DNA of 55,211 nt from NCBI GenBank assembly GCA_024636505.1, contig JAGXGY010000009.1:1-55211 (forward strand). Direction: 5' to 3'. A program made the translations under genes and the position numbers. The notes below the pieces were generated by a model. It made no database searches and was not told where the DNA came from. It was given only the letters and a program-made list of their open reading frames with translations. The DNA is from Methylobacter sp. Its GTDB lineage: Bacteria; Pseudomonadota; Gammaproteobacteria; Methylococcales; Methylomonadaceae. This document shows, piece after piece, positions 7,399 to 16,360 of this stretch (position 1 is its first letter; each line of letters begins with the position of its first letter).

Positions 7399-9087
7399 AT
7401 GAGAATTGCTTTATTCGTTGCATGGGTTGTTTTACTGAATGTCTGCTTGAACTGGTTAACCAACTTGCCTCAGGATGTAGGGTCGGACGTACCGTCAGGT
7501 AAGCTCAACAGCCTGTCATTCGCACCGTTTCGAGAAGGCCAAGGCCCTTTAGATAATATATTCCCTACACCAGAGCAAATTGAAGCCGACTTGCGTTTGA
7601 TGGGTGAAAAAACCCACTCTATTCGCACCTATGCCAGCGCCGAAGGCAGTATGCCGGTCATTCCCGCCTTAGCGAAAAAGCATGGCCTGAAGATGATTCA
7701 AGGTGCTTGGCTGGGTTCCATAAAAGCCGACAATGAAACAGAAATCGCCGAAGTCATCCGCTCCGCTAACGCGAATTCCGACGTGGTCAAACGGGTTATC
7801 GTCGGCAACGAAGTGCTGTTACGCGGCGATCTGGAGCCTGAGCAGCTGATTAAATACATACGCGAAGTCAAACGCTCGGTTAAACAACCGGTTTCTTATG
7901 CCGATGTATGGTCTATGTACATGAAATATCCGGAGTTAATCAAAGAAGTGGATTTTATTACCATCCATATTCTGCCCTACTGGGAGGATGAACCTATCAC
8001 CGTAGACCAGGCGCCTGCGCATATTGAGCGCATTTACCGGCAGGTTCAACAGGAAGCCGATTCCATTGCCCCCGGCAAACCCATACTGATCGGCGAATCA
8101 GGCTGGCCGGGCGTCGGACGGCAGCGCGGCTGGGCAGTGCCTAGCGTAGTCAACGAAGCAAAATTCATTCGCAAATTAATTGAAGTCGCCACTAAAAACA
8201 GCTTCGATTACAACATTGTCGAAGCCTTTAACCAATCCTGGAAAAGTGATTTTGAAGGTGTAGTCGGCGCTAACTGGGGGCTTTATTCTGTCGATCGTAA
8301 AGAGGTTTTTCCGTTGACCGGAAAAGTCTACGAAAATCCCGGCTGGTTTAACGGCGTTATCGCCTCAACGATCCTTTTTCTATTCATCGTTATCGGCTGC
8401 TGGAAGCCGTTACAATCGTTATCATCAATGCGCTTGGCAGTTTTTTTGCTATTCTCGCAACTGCTGGCCTTACTGCTGGTAATCATGGCTGAGAACCTGT
8501 GGTATACCAGTTATAGCGACTGGCAGCGTCTTCAAACAGGACTAACCGTGGCATTAAACACATTATTAGCCGGTTTACTATTGCGGCGTAGCTATGATCT
8601 GCTAGCTAATCGAATGACCCATCAAAAAATCGGCTCCTGGATATATACGCTCTATATACTGTTTACCGGATTTGCCGTTTATAAAACCTTCGGTTTAGCG
8701 CTAAATGGGCGATATATCAGCTTTCCGACGATATCGATTTACATTCCTGTTGTGGGAATTGTAGGCTTAATGGTCATTAACGCTATTATCGAACATTCAT
8801 ACTCATTAAAGACTATTGGGATTAATCGATTATCAGGATACATCCATACAAAATCCTATCAACATAAGATAGTGGGGTACGCGCTACTGGTCGTTGGCAT
8901 AGCGCTTATTATCAGGGAAACCCAAGCCTTCGTGGAAAGCCGCGACTTTATTCTTGCATATCCAAATGTGATCGAAAGAATTAGAGTCGCCTTGGTTTTT
9001 TCGGTAACCAATTATCAATTACTGGAATGGTTAATGTGCTTGTTCGTACTCTCGTTACCGTTGCTGATAAATGGCACTAAAAAATAA
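7399..9087 (+). CDS. GH17-family membrane protein (beta-1,3-glucan active, NdvC-like)
   Basis: 562-residue protein with an N-terminal signal anchor (about residues 4-20), a periplasmic glycoside hydrolase family 17 domain (about 35-310) and a C-terminal block of around seven membrane helices (about 318-555). The likely acid/base Glu138 (VGNEVLLRG) and nucleophile Glu233 (IGESGWPGVG) are both present. Bacterial relatives cleave, transfer or branch beta-1,3-glucans; linked glucan synthases are often family 2 glycosyltransferases, but none is adjacent here. It starts divergently from the GNAT cluster. Role (cyclic or linear glucan remodelling in the envelope) is inferred from the domain only. 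Confidence 0.8.
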   Translation: MRIALFVAWVVLLNVCLNWLTNLPQDVGSDVPSGKLNSLSFAPFREGQGPLDNIFPTPEQIEADLRLMGEKTHSIRTYASAEGSMPVIPALAKKHGLKMIQGAWLGSIKADNETEIAEVIRSANANSDVVKRVIVGNEVLLRGDLEPEQLIKYIREVKRSVKQPVSYADVWSMYMKYPELIKEVDFITIHILPYWEDEPITVDQAPAHIERIYRQVQQEADSIAPGKPILIGESGWPGVGRQRGWAVPSVVNEAKFIRKLIEVATKNSFDYNIVEAFNQSWKSDFEGVVGANWGLYSVDRKEVFPLTGKVYENPGWFNGVIASTILFLFIVIGCWKPLQSLSSMRLAVFLLFSQLLALLLVIMAENLWYTSYSDWQRLQTGLTVALNTLLAGLLLRRSYDLLANRMTHQKIGSWIYTLYILFTGFAVYKTFGLALNGRYISFPTISIYIPVVGIVGLMVINAIIEHSYSLKTIGINRLSGYIHTKSYQHKIVGYALLVVGIALIIRETQAFVESRDFILAYPNVIERIRVALVFSVTNYQLLEWLMCLFVLSLPLLINGTKK

Positions 9088-9256
9088 TCGGCTGTAATAT
9101 CTTCGCTGTTTAGCTATGACTCATCCTAAGTTTTAGGCTATTTTTTTAAATTTAGTGTATCTTAAAAAAGAACCTATAACTGTACTTTACGAAATAACCT
9201 GAAGTAAACTACGGGTAATATAAGAATTTTTAACCCAGCAATACATTAGGGAAAAG

Positions 9257-10027
9257 ATGCGTAACATTAAATTATTTGAATCCGTTGATCACCGTTTTAT
9301 TTTACTCAACGAGAGCGAGCCGGGCGAAGAAGACGGCGTTCGTTCCAATCAGTATCTGATCACCCATCATAATGACGGCGTCCTGCTCGATCCGGGCGGT
9401 TTTGGCGTGATGCCCCGGGTTCTGGCGGAAATGTTGCGTTACGTGGGGCCGGAACAAATTAAAGCTATCTTTTTATCGCATCAAGATCCCGACATCGTCG
9501 GCGGCCTATCGACCTGGCTGGAACTGTGTCACTCGCCTGTTTATGTTTCCAGCATTTGGATACGTTTTTTGCCGCATTACGGTTTAAAAGACATGGCGCG
9601 ATTTGTCGGCGTACCCAATGAAGGCATGAACTGCGAGCCATCTCCAGGTTTTAAACTAAAAATCGTACCCGCACATTTTTTACATTCGGAAGGCCAAATC
9701 AATGTATACGATCCAATTTCTAAAATCCTGTTCACCGGCGACATCGGCGCGGCGATGCTGCCCATGGATAAAAATGACGCCTATGTGGACGATTTTATCA
9801 ATCACATCCCTTATATCAAGGGATTTCACCGCCGCTACATGTGCTCTAACAAGGCAATACGCTGTTGGCTAGACACCATTGCCGACTTGGATATTGACAT
9901 GATCGCCCCGCAACACGGACCGATTTACCGGGGCGCAGCAGTGCAGGATTTTTTAAACTGGCTCAAAGACCTGCAATGCGGCATCGATTTGATGCAGCCG
10001 GGCGGACAGTTTCTGGAAGAGGATTGA
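9257..10027 (+). CDS. MBL-fold diiron protein of the ODP / flavodiiron type
   Basis: 256-residue metallo-beta-lactamase-fold protein lacking a flavodoxin domain. Metal ligands follow the flavodiiron/ODP pattern: H-x-D-x-D in SHQDPDIVGG, His in PAHFLHSEG, Asp in LFTGDIGAA and His in APQHGPIYRG. The HQDPD variant is typical of oxygen-binding diiron proteins (ODP), which serve as O2 or redox sensors. Only 2 bp separate its stop from the ATG of a GGDEF-EAL protein, so the natural inference is a sensor feeding a cyclic-di-GMP enzyme. The start follows GGGAAAAG. Alternatives are an NO/O2 reductase-like enzyme or a plain hydrolase. Confidence 0.75.
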   Translation: MRNIKLFESVDHRFILLNESEPGEEDGVRSNQYLITHHNDGVLLDPGGFGVMPRVLAEMLRYVGPEQIKAIFLSHQDPDIVGGLSTWLELCHSPVYVSSIWIRFLPHYGLKDMARFVGVPNEGMNCEPSPGFKLKIVPAHFLHSEGQINVYDPISKILFTGDIGAAMLPMDKNDAYVDDFINHIPYIKGFHRRYMCSNKAIRCWLDTIADLDIDMIAPQHGPIYRGAAVQDFLNWLKDLQCGIDLMQPGGQFLEED

Positions 10028-10029
10028 AC

Positions 10030-12291
10030 ATGAGCCAGTTATCGCACGACTACATGGATGCTGGAAGTACGACCACAGTAGAACAAGGCATAAAGCAGTT
10101 ACCGAGAGCGGTGGTTACCGAGATCGGCCACCTGGAAGCATTGCGCTTAAGAATTATCACTCAGATAGCCGAAATTCTAGAAAACCAAACACGCACCCAG
10201 CGCTCTTCTACGGGTATATCCGAGCTTAACCATAATGTGCATCAGGAGATTATCAGTAAATTGATGACAGCTATGTCCACTATGGCTGCCGATGACTCTC
10301 GTGCCATGATTGGCATGATCCCAACGATTACGCATATCATCAATACCTGCACACGCCTGGATAAAAGCCTTGACTTACTCTTCAAACAACGCAGTGAGCA
10401 ATGGACGGCTAATGATCGGCACATCAAAAACCTGATGATGGAATTCAATCAAACTTTGCTTGAGCTGTCTTCTGTTTTGATTGAAAAAGACTTACTGGAG
10501 CGGCAAAGCCAGGTGTTGCAGCGTATTATCCTGTCCCACGAACACATCTCGCAATGGAAAGAGTTTGTACAGGAAATTCTGGCGGATTTTTACGCTATTT
10601 TCCCGTTTAACTTTTTTTACATCGCCTTTGCCGAAGAACATGGCTTATCGCTGTATTTGTATTATCTGGGTCAGTACACGGATGAAACACGCGCGCAGGC
10701 GCGTGGTTTACTGAGTCAACAGATGCTGGAAAGTATCGGGCTGCCCCCAAATGCGGCACTGGATATTGAAGAATTTAATATTAATTGCGGGGCTCAAATA
10801 AAGCCGGATCTCGATATTAATATGATTAGCGTACCCGTACCCGATCATTCGACCAATTTGGCCGGTTTATTAGGGGTCGCTTACGCCGCTGAAAACAATT
10901 TATCAGCACAGGAAGCCAGCGTGATCCGTGCGATACTCGCCGTCATGGTTATGGTGGTAGGTTCCAGCAAGGTACTATCACGTACACTATTAGAGCTGGA
11001 ATACTACTCTGTACATGACCCCCTTACCGGACTGCACAACCGCCGCCAGTTTAACGATATTCTAAATTATGAAATCGGGCGTTCTGAGCGACATAAGCAT
11101 GAGTTCAGCGTACTGATGCTCGACCTGGACGATTTTAAAGATATTAATGATTCTTACGGACATCCCACCGGCGATACCGCGCTATGCGCCATTGCCAATG
11201 TACTACTTGAACATACCCGCAATGGCGATTTGTGTGCTCGTATCGGTGGAGATGAATTTGCTATTATCTTGACGGAAACCGGCCCCCAAGGTGCCAAGAT
11301 AGTTGCCGAAAAAATGGGGGAAGCATTACGGGAAATGGCGATCACCTCGACACAAGGCAACCGTTTTCATTTAACCGTCTCCATCGGTGTCAGCAGTTAT
11401 CCTACCGATGGCCTAACCATAGATACACTGCTGGAAGGTGTCGATGTCGCCATGTACAAAGCCAAGGATATGGGCAAAGACAGCGTCTGCACCTATGATG
11501 CAACAGAAGAACGCATCAGTATTCGCGAGACCCGCGATAAAGCGGAAAATTTGCGCGAGGCGTTAAAAGAAGGTCGTATTATTCCCTATTATCAATCGAT
11601 AGTTAATTGCCAAACCGGCGAACTCTATGCCTTTGAAACGCTGGCCCGGCTTAAATCTGCAACTGGGGAGACATCATCAGCTGCAGCATTTATCGAAACT
11701 ATAGATAAATATGGTTTAGCGCGTGAGCTTGACCTTGCGATGATCAACAACTCTTTTGCTGCTAAGCGTGCTTGCATGGACGCCAACCGGGCGGAAGCTA
11801 ACGCGAAAATTTTTATCAATTTATCGGTACAGGAAATTCAAGGCCGTGGCATTTTGGGTTATGCGGAAGAACTCTGCCAACAACTGGAACTCCCCCCTGA
11901 AAGCATCGTATTTGAACTATTGGAACGCGATGCGATTGGCGATATGACCAACATGCGCCGGTTTCTAACCAATCTGCGCCGAAAAGGTTTTGCCTTTGCA
12001 CTGGACGATTTCGGTACCGGTTATAACTCGTTTCATTATTTGCGTGAGCTGCATTTTGAATACGTCAAAATTGACGGTGCATTTGTGCGCAACATACTGA
12101 GCTCTAAAGTCGATTATGCCTTGGTGCATAACTTGTCCCGTTTGTGTCAGGACATTGATATTCTCACCGTTGCCGAGTTTGTTGAGAACCAGGAAATTTG
12201 GGAGGCATTGAAAGACATGGGCATCAATTACGCCCAAGGCTACCATATCGGTATGCCGCTACCGGAGTTGCGGCTACCCTTGAAAAAATAA
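10030..12291 (+). CDS. GGDEF-EAL cyclic-di-GMP regulator with N-terminal sensor region
   Basis: 753 residues from ATG 10030, preceded by GAAGAGGA; the frame opens earlier, at 9976, but that part overlaps the ODP gene. Residues 1-170 are helical without a domain I can name, about 175-330 look GAF-like, then GGDEF (intact GGDEF at 406-410) and EAL. The EAL signature is ETL at 536-538, keeping the metal-binding Glu; the later motifs INLSVQEI, DDFGTGY (659 on), VKIDGAFV and VAEFVENQEIW are complete, so both cyclase and phosphodiesterase activity are possible. Translationally coupled to the ODP-type sensor. No membrane segment, so cytoplasmic. Confidence 0.85.
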   Translation: MSQLSHDYMDAGSTTTVEQGIKQLPRAVVTEIGHLEALRLRIITQIAEILENQTRTQRSSTGISELNHNVHQEIISKLMTAMSTMAADDSRAMIGMIPTITHIINTCTRLDKSLDLLFKQRSEQWTANDRHIKNLMMEFNQTLLELSSVLIEKDLLERQSQVLQRIILSHEHISQWKEFVQEILADFYAIFPFNFFYIAFAEEHGLSLYLYYLGQYTDETRAQARGLLSQQMLESIGLPPNAALDIEEFNINCGAQIKPDLDINMISVPVPDHSTNLAGLLGVAYAAENNLSAQEASVIRAILAVMVMVVGSSKVLSRTLLELEYYSVHDPLTGLHNRRQFNDILNYEIGRSERHKHEFSVLMLDLDDFKDINDSYGHPTGDTALCAIANVLLEHTRNGDLCARIGGDEFAIILTETGPQGAKIVAEKMGEALREMAITSTQGNRFHLTVSIGVSSYPTDGLTIDTLLEGVDVAMYKAKDMGKDSVCTYDATEERISIRETRDKAENLREALKEGRIIPYYQSIVNCQTGELYAFETLARLKSATGETSSAAAFIETIDKYGLARELDLAMINNSFAAKRACMDANRAEANAKIFINLSVQEIQGRGILGYAEELCQQLELPPESIVFELLERDAIGDMTNMRRFLTNLRRKGFAFALDDFGTGYNSFHYLRELHFEYVKIDGAFVRNILSSKVDYALVHNLSRLCQDIDILTVAEFVENQEIWEALKDMGINYAQGYHIGMPLPELRLPLKK

Positions 12292-12330
12292 GGTGAATGA
12301 GTTTTGAATTTAGCCGTACCGTTTTAACTT

Positions 12331-12354
12331 TCAATCAATCAATCAATCAATCAA
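12331..12354. repeat. (TCAA)6 tetranucleotide repeat over the cvfB stop codon
   Basis: Six tandem TCAA units. On the minus strand they read TTGA repeats and provide the cvfB stop. Because the first units after GTT already give GAT TGA, gaining or losing units would not change the protein. Confidence 0.9.
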
Positions 12355-13177
12355 CCAGCTTGATGCCGTTTTTATCGACCGTGATTAATTGTTGCTTATA
12401 CAGCGCGCCGATAGCCTGCTTGAATACTTTTTTACTGACCCCGAATGTCGCATAAATGGCTTCAGGCGGGCTTTTATCGCTCAGCAGTAACTTGCCGTTA
12501 TTGGCTTTCAGCTTGGCGATAATGCTATCGGTAAGCAATAGCACCTTGGCGTATCCCGGCTGGTGCAAACTCAGGTCAATCTTATGATCTTCCCGTATCT
12601 GCTTAATGTAACCGTCCAATTTTTGGCCTTTTTTGACCGGCTGATACAACTCGTTTTGATACAACATGCCCCAATGGCTGTTGTTGATAATGGCTTTGAT
12701 ACCCAGATCAGAAGCATCGGCGATGATCAGCGACACTTTTTGACCGACTTCAAAATCGACCGATTCATCGCTGAGTAATTTATCAATCTTGGTGGTGGCT
12801 GCAATGCGGTTTTGCTCGTCAAGAAATACCTTAACCAGATAAGACCGCCCGACTTCCATCTCATGGTATTGCTCGCTAAAAGGCACCAGCAAATCTTTAG
12901 GCAGACCCCATTCCAGAAAAGCGCCCACATAATTGAGCGATACCACTTTCATCCAGGCTATATCGCCCACTTCGGCCAAGGGCTTTTTGCTGGTGGCCGC
13001 CAGATGCCCCTCCGCATCCACGTAAACAAATACCTCCAGGCTATCGCCAACCTGGCAGTTTGCAGGCAGTCTTCTGTCCGCCAGCCGCACTTTTCCCGAG
13101 GTTCCGTCATCAAGATAGACATCAGCACCTTGTTGTTTAACGACATTCAGTTTATTTATTTTGCCGATATTTATCAT
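12347..13177 (-). CDS. cvfB: CvfB-like S1 RNA-binding protein
   Basis: RNA-binding protein of the CvfB/YitL family: an N-terminal S1-like fold (INIGKINKLNVVKQQGADVYLDD), two further S1-type domains (about residues 65-130 and 140-210, the last containing GYIKQIREDHKIDLSL) and a C-terminal winged helix (about 215-276, SPPEAIYATFGVSKKVFKQAIG). Length of 276 is normal. The family affects virulence or stress gene expression in Firmicutes; the role here is not known. I chose the ATG at 13177; an upstream GTG at 13186 is possible. There is no Shine-Dalgarno: a palindrome begins 13 bp before the ATG, and a four-codon upstream frame (ATG at 13188) ends in a TGA overlapping the start codon. Confidence 0.8.
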   Translation of the reverse strand: MINIGKINKLNVVKQQGADVYLDDGTSGKVRLADRRLPANCQVGDSLEVFVYVDAEGHLAATSKKPLAEVGDIAWMKVVSLNYVGAFLEWGLPKDLLVPFSEQYHEMEVGRSYLVKVFLDEQNRIAATTKIDKLLSDESVDFEVGQKVSLIIADASDLGIKAIINNSHWGMLYQNELYQPVKKGQKLDGYIKQIREDHKIDLSLHQPGYAKVLLLTDSIIAKLKANNGKLLLSDKSPPEAIYATFGVSKKVFKQAIGALYKQQLITVDKNGIKLVD

Positions 13178-13189
13178 ATTACACACATC

Positions 13190-13289
13190 GTTCCCACGCT
13201 CCAGCGTGGGAATGCAGCTAGTGACGCTCCGGCGTCACGATTGGCAGCGCTGGAGCGTTGCCAGATCCGTTTCCGCGCCGGAGCGTGAA
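13190..13289. repeat. BIME-like cluster of four related palindromes
   Basis: Four hairpins share the core ACGCTCC(A/G)GCG. P1 is at 13190-13213 (GTTCCCACGC, loop TCCA, GCGTGGGAAT) and P2 at 13221-13238 (GTGACGC/GCGTCAC). P3 at 13243-13262 and P4 at 13271-13289 carry the core on the opposite strand. The head-to-head arrangement is that of a bacterial interspersed mosaic element. It fills the gap between cvfB and rapA and touches the cvfB ribosome-binding region. Confidence 0.8.
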
Positions 13290-13328
13290 AGCGATTATTT
13301 TTGTGTTTTTCGTGGACCGAAAATAACA

Positions 13329-16247
13329 TCAACTGGTAATTACAAATCTCACCGCGTCCAGCCTTAACTGCGCGGCCTGGATATTTTCATGCGCCAGCAT
13401 GGTCATATCCTTGAGTTGTTCGATTTCTTCGGTTCTGATGCTCGGATTCACTTTTTTTAATCTGACTAGGCGCTTGATTTCATTGCTCAACGATTTCAAC
13501 ATCGTTTGAGTCGCCTGATCGACTAACGCTTGCATATCGGCTTTGGCTTTTTGCTCAGCCGCACCCAATATATTAATAAGCTGCGGTCTTTGACTGTTCA
13601 AAAAAACAACAATCCGGTGCTTATCAAACTTGATACCGGCGTCAACCAAATCACGGTGCTCAATATCCTCACTGACATCTTTTTGGTTTTGATCGATCAA
13701 TACCCGGATCGGGGTATGCGGTAAAAACCGCCCGATTTGTAATTCGGCAGGCGCGCTACATTCGACAATAAACAAACACTCCAGAAAAAACTGCCCAGCC
13801 TTAAGATCGCTATGTTTAATTACACTGATCGCGGCGTTGCCGGTCTCAGAGGACAGCACCATATCCATCGATGCAGTGACCAACGGATGTTCCCACGTCA
13901 TAAACTGCATATCTTCCCGCGCCAGGGCAATCTGCCGGTCAATGGTAATAGTCATGCCGTCCTCGGTTAATCCGGGAAAATGCGAGACACGTAAATGGCC
14001 GCTGGGACGAACAATAAAACAATCCGGCGAATGGAATTCGGTGTCTACGCCGTAACATTCAAAGACATCTTCCATATAAGGCCAAAGCACACCCTCTTTC
14101 TCGTAGTCATTCAACTGCTCGATAAGCTCATCGGCCAATTCCTTGCGACAGGAATTCAACTCCAGCAATTGATCGCGACCATTATGCATTTGCGTTTCAA
14201 GTTCGGCACTGAGCGTTTGGGTCTTGGCGATAAGGCTATCAATATCGGCTGGGTTTTTACTAGCCAAAACAGCCGCCAGCTCATCGTGCAACAAATCCGC
14301 AACCCGTTGGGCCGATGAACTGTTGCAGGCAAATGCATTCAGACCTTCATCATACCAGCGATACAACACCGCATTATCAGTATGCTCCAGATACGGCACA
14401 TGAATCTGGATAATATGTTTCTGGCCGATACGATCCAGACGACCTATACGTTGTTGCAATAAATCGGGATTGGTCGGCAAATCCAGTAGAATTAAATGAT
14501 GCACAAACTGAAAGTTCCGGCCTTCACTGCCGATTTCAGAACAAATCAATAGTCGCGCCGCACTTTCCGGATCGGCAAAATAGGCCGCTGCACGGTCGCG
14601 CTCGATAATGCTCATGCCCTCATGAAACACCGCCGACGCGATACCGGCGCGGTTTTTCAGGGCTTGCTCCAGGTCAATTGCAGTTTGCGCCTGTTTGCAG
14701 ATCACCAAAGCTTTATCACCAATGATCGTGTGTATGCCGCCAACCTGCTGAGAGTTGGTGTGGCGTTGCCCTGTCAACTGTTTAACCTTATCTACCAGCC
14801 ATAAAAAGCGCGGGTCTTGTGGCCAGTCGTCGGTATTGGCCTGTCCGGTCAAGGCATAACCGTAACGCTCCCGCTCGGGAAAGCCTTGTACGGTTTGCCG
14901 GGAATTCCTAAATAAAACACGTCCTGTGCCATGATGATCGAGCAACACATTCACCAGCGCATCGCGCGCCGCCGCGGATTTTTCTGGTTCGTTCGCCGCA
15001 CCTGCTCCCGGCAGGTTTGCGGCATACACATCATCCCTGGCGATAAGGTTTTTCAGTAAACCGTCGACATTGTCATCTTTCAGCAGTGCGGTTAAATGTT
15101 GCTGCGCCTCTTCATTCAGAACTTCCTCCGCCAGCAACAACTTCGCCGCATGAGCCACCGGCTCAAACAAGCGTTCTTCTTCGACAAAAGCCGCAAAACT
15201 GTAAAATCGGTCGGGATCGAGTAACCTTAATCGGGCAAAATGGCTTTCCTTACCTAATTGCTCCGGGGTTGCCGTCAATAAAATAAGACTGGGGGAAATA
15301 GCCCCCAATTGTTCGACAAACAGGTAGTCAGCACTGGGTGCTAGTTCGCTCCATTCCAGATGGTGTGCTTCGTCGACTATCACCATATCCCAACCTGCCT
15401 CAATAGCCTGTTGCTGGCGGCGCGGATAATTGGAAAAAAAGCTTTGGCTGCAGAGAATCAATTGTTCGGTTAAGAACGGATTATCGGCAGCGGCGTCAGC
15501 TTCAGCCGCTTCAGCGAGCATGTCGTCTTCCGCATAGGTAGCGAGACAGCGCGCCTCGTCAAAAATACTAAAGCGCAGATTAAAGCGCCGTAGCATTTCG
15601 ACCAGCCATTGATGCAGCAGCGTTTCCGGCACGATAATCAACACCCGGTTGCTCAAGCCGTTAATCAGCCGATGGTGCAAAATCAAACCGGCTTCGATGG
15701 TTTTACCCAGGCCCACTTCATCGGCCAGCATGATTCGTGGCGCAGAGCGGTTAGCCGATTCATGCGCAATAAACAACTGATGCGGAATAAGCGAGGCACG
15801 ACCGCCCAGCAAGCCTTTAACCGGCGATTGTTGATGCTGTTGCAATCTGAGCCAGGTTTCATAACGCAACAAAAACCAGGCGGAAGGATCGACTTGCCCG
15901 ATAAACAACCGATCCTGAGGCTTGTTAAATTGGATGTGATGATTCAGCTCCACCTCATCCAACTGAACTTCGTGTCCATCTTCGTCCTTGCCCACATAAG
16001 TAATCAAGCCGTCCTGCTCAGTTAAACCGGTGACGGCCACTTTATCTTCGTCAATCGACTCAATAAGGTCGCCTACCGAAAATCGGACGCGCGTTAACGG
16101 GGCGTTATCTTGCGCATAGATACGCTTTTCGTCACAAGCCAGAAAAAGTACAGTGACCCGCTTGTGTGTCACATCAAGAATAAGACCTAAACCAAGCTCT
16201 GACTCAGTATTACTAATCCAGCGCTGGCCGGGGATAAATTGTTCCAT
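13329..16247 (-). CDS. rapA: RapA, RNA polymerase-associated SWI2/SNF2 ATPase, with an embedded palindromic element
   Basis: 972-residue homologue of RapA, which binds core RNA polymerase and promotes its recycling. The N-terminal Tudor-like domains (GQRWISNTESELGLGLI) precede a SNF2 ATPase with Walker A in ADEVGLGKTIEAG, the DEAH box in VIVDEAHHLEW, LLTATPEQ, and the C-terminal helicase lobe with LICSEIGSEGRNFQ and QQRIGRLDRIGQKH. Length matches E. coli RapA (968). Residues about 400-420 (LIARDDVYAANLPGAGAANE) lie in the linker before ARDALVNVLLDHHGTGRVLFRN and are encoded by a repeat shared with the nitrilase gene. The gene is monocistronic, with an ATG start at 16247. Confidence 0.93.
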   Translation of the reverse strand: MEQFIPGQRWISNTESELGLGLILDVTHKRVTVLFLACDEKRIYAQDNAPLTRVRFSVGDLIESIDEDKVAVTGLTEQDGLITYVGKDEDGHEVQLDEVELNHHIQFNKPQDRLFIGQVDPSAWFLLRYETWLRLQQHQQSPVKGLLGGRASLIPHQLFIAHESANRSAPRIMLADEVGLGKTIEAGLILHHRLINGLSNRVLIIVPETLLHQWLVEMLRRFNLRFSIFDEARCLATYAEDDMLAEAAEADAAADNPFLTEQLILCSQSFFSNYPRRQQQAIEAGWDMVIVDEAHHLEWSELAPSADYLFVEQLGAISPSLILLTATPEQLGKESHFARLRLLDPDRFYSFAAFVEEERLFEPVAHAAKLLLAEEVLNEEAQQHLTALLKDDNVDGLLKNLIARDDVYAANLPGAGAANEPEKSAAARDALVNVLLDHHGTGRVLFRNSRQTVQGFPERERYGYALTGQANTDDWPQDPRFLWLVDKVKQLTGQRHTNSQQVGGIHTIIGDKALVICKQAQTAIDLEQALKNRAGIASAVFHEGMSIIERDRAAAYFADPESAARLLICSEIGSEGRNFQFVHHLILLDLPTNPDLLQQRIGRLDRIGQKHIIQIHVPYLEHTDNAVLYRWYDEGLNAFACNSSSAQRVADLLHDELAAVLASKNPADIDSLIAKTQTLSAELETQMHNGRDQLLELNSCRKELADELIEQLNDYEKEGVLWPYMEDVFECYGVDTEFHSPDCFIVRPSGHLRVSHFPGLTEDGMTITIDRQIALAREDMQFMTWEHPLVTASMDMVLSSETGNAAISVIKHSDLKAGQFFLECLFIVECSAPAELQIGRFLPHTPIRVLIDQNQKDVSEDIEHRDLVDAGIKFDKHRIVVFLNSQRPQLINILGAAEQKAKADMQALVDQATQTMLKSLSNEIKRLVRLKKVNPSIRTEEIEQLKDMTMLAHENIQAAQLRLDAVRFVITS
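14994..15046 (-). repeat. Intragenic palindromic element, family A, copy 2 (in rapA)
   Basis: Same element and same orientation relative to the gene as 6405-6457. It contains the hairpin CCTGC / TCCCG / GCAGG at 15001-15015. It is read in the same frame as copy 1, giving ARDDVYAANLPGAG against ARDGVYAVSLSGTG. Confidence 0.85.
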
Positions 16248-16360
16248 TCTATTCGTTATATAAAATAATCGTTACAAGTCAATCACTTAAGAGTGCGCCA
16301 TATACTTTTCATAGCATTTTGATAGAGCCTCTATCTGATCCGGATAAGATCAATTCTACT

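Noticed and set aside
12812-13288. 158-codon plus-strand frame over cvfB and the palindrome cluster
   Set aside because: Opposite a well-supported gene and reads through the BIME-like repeats.
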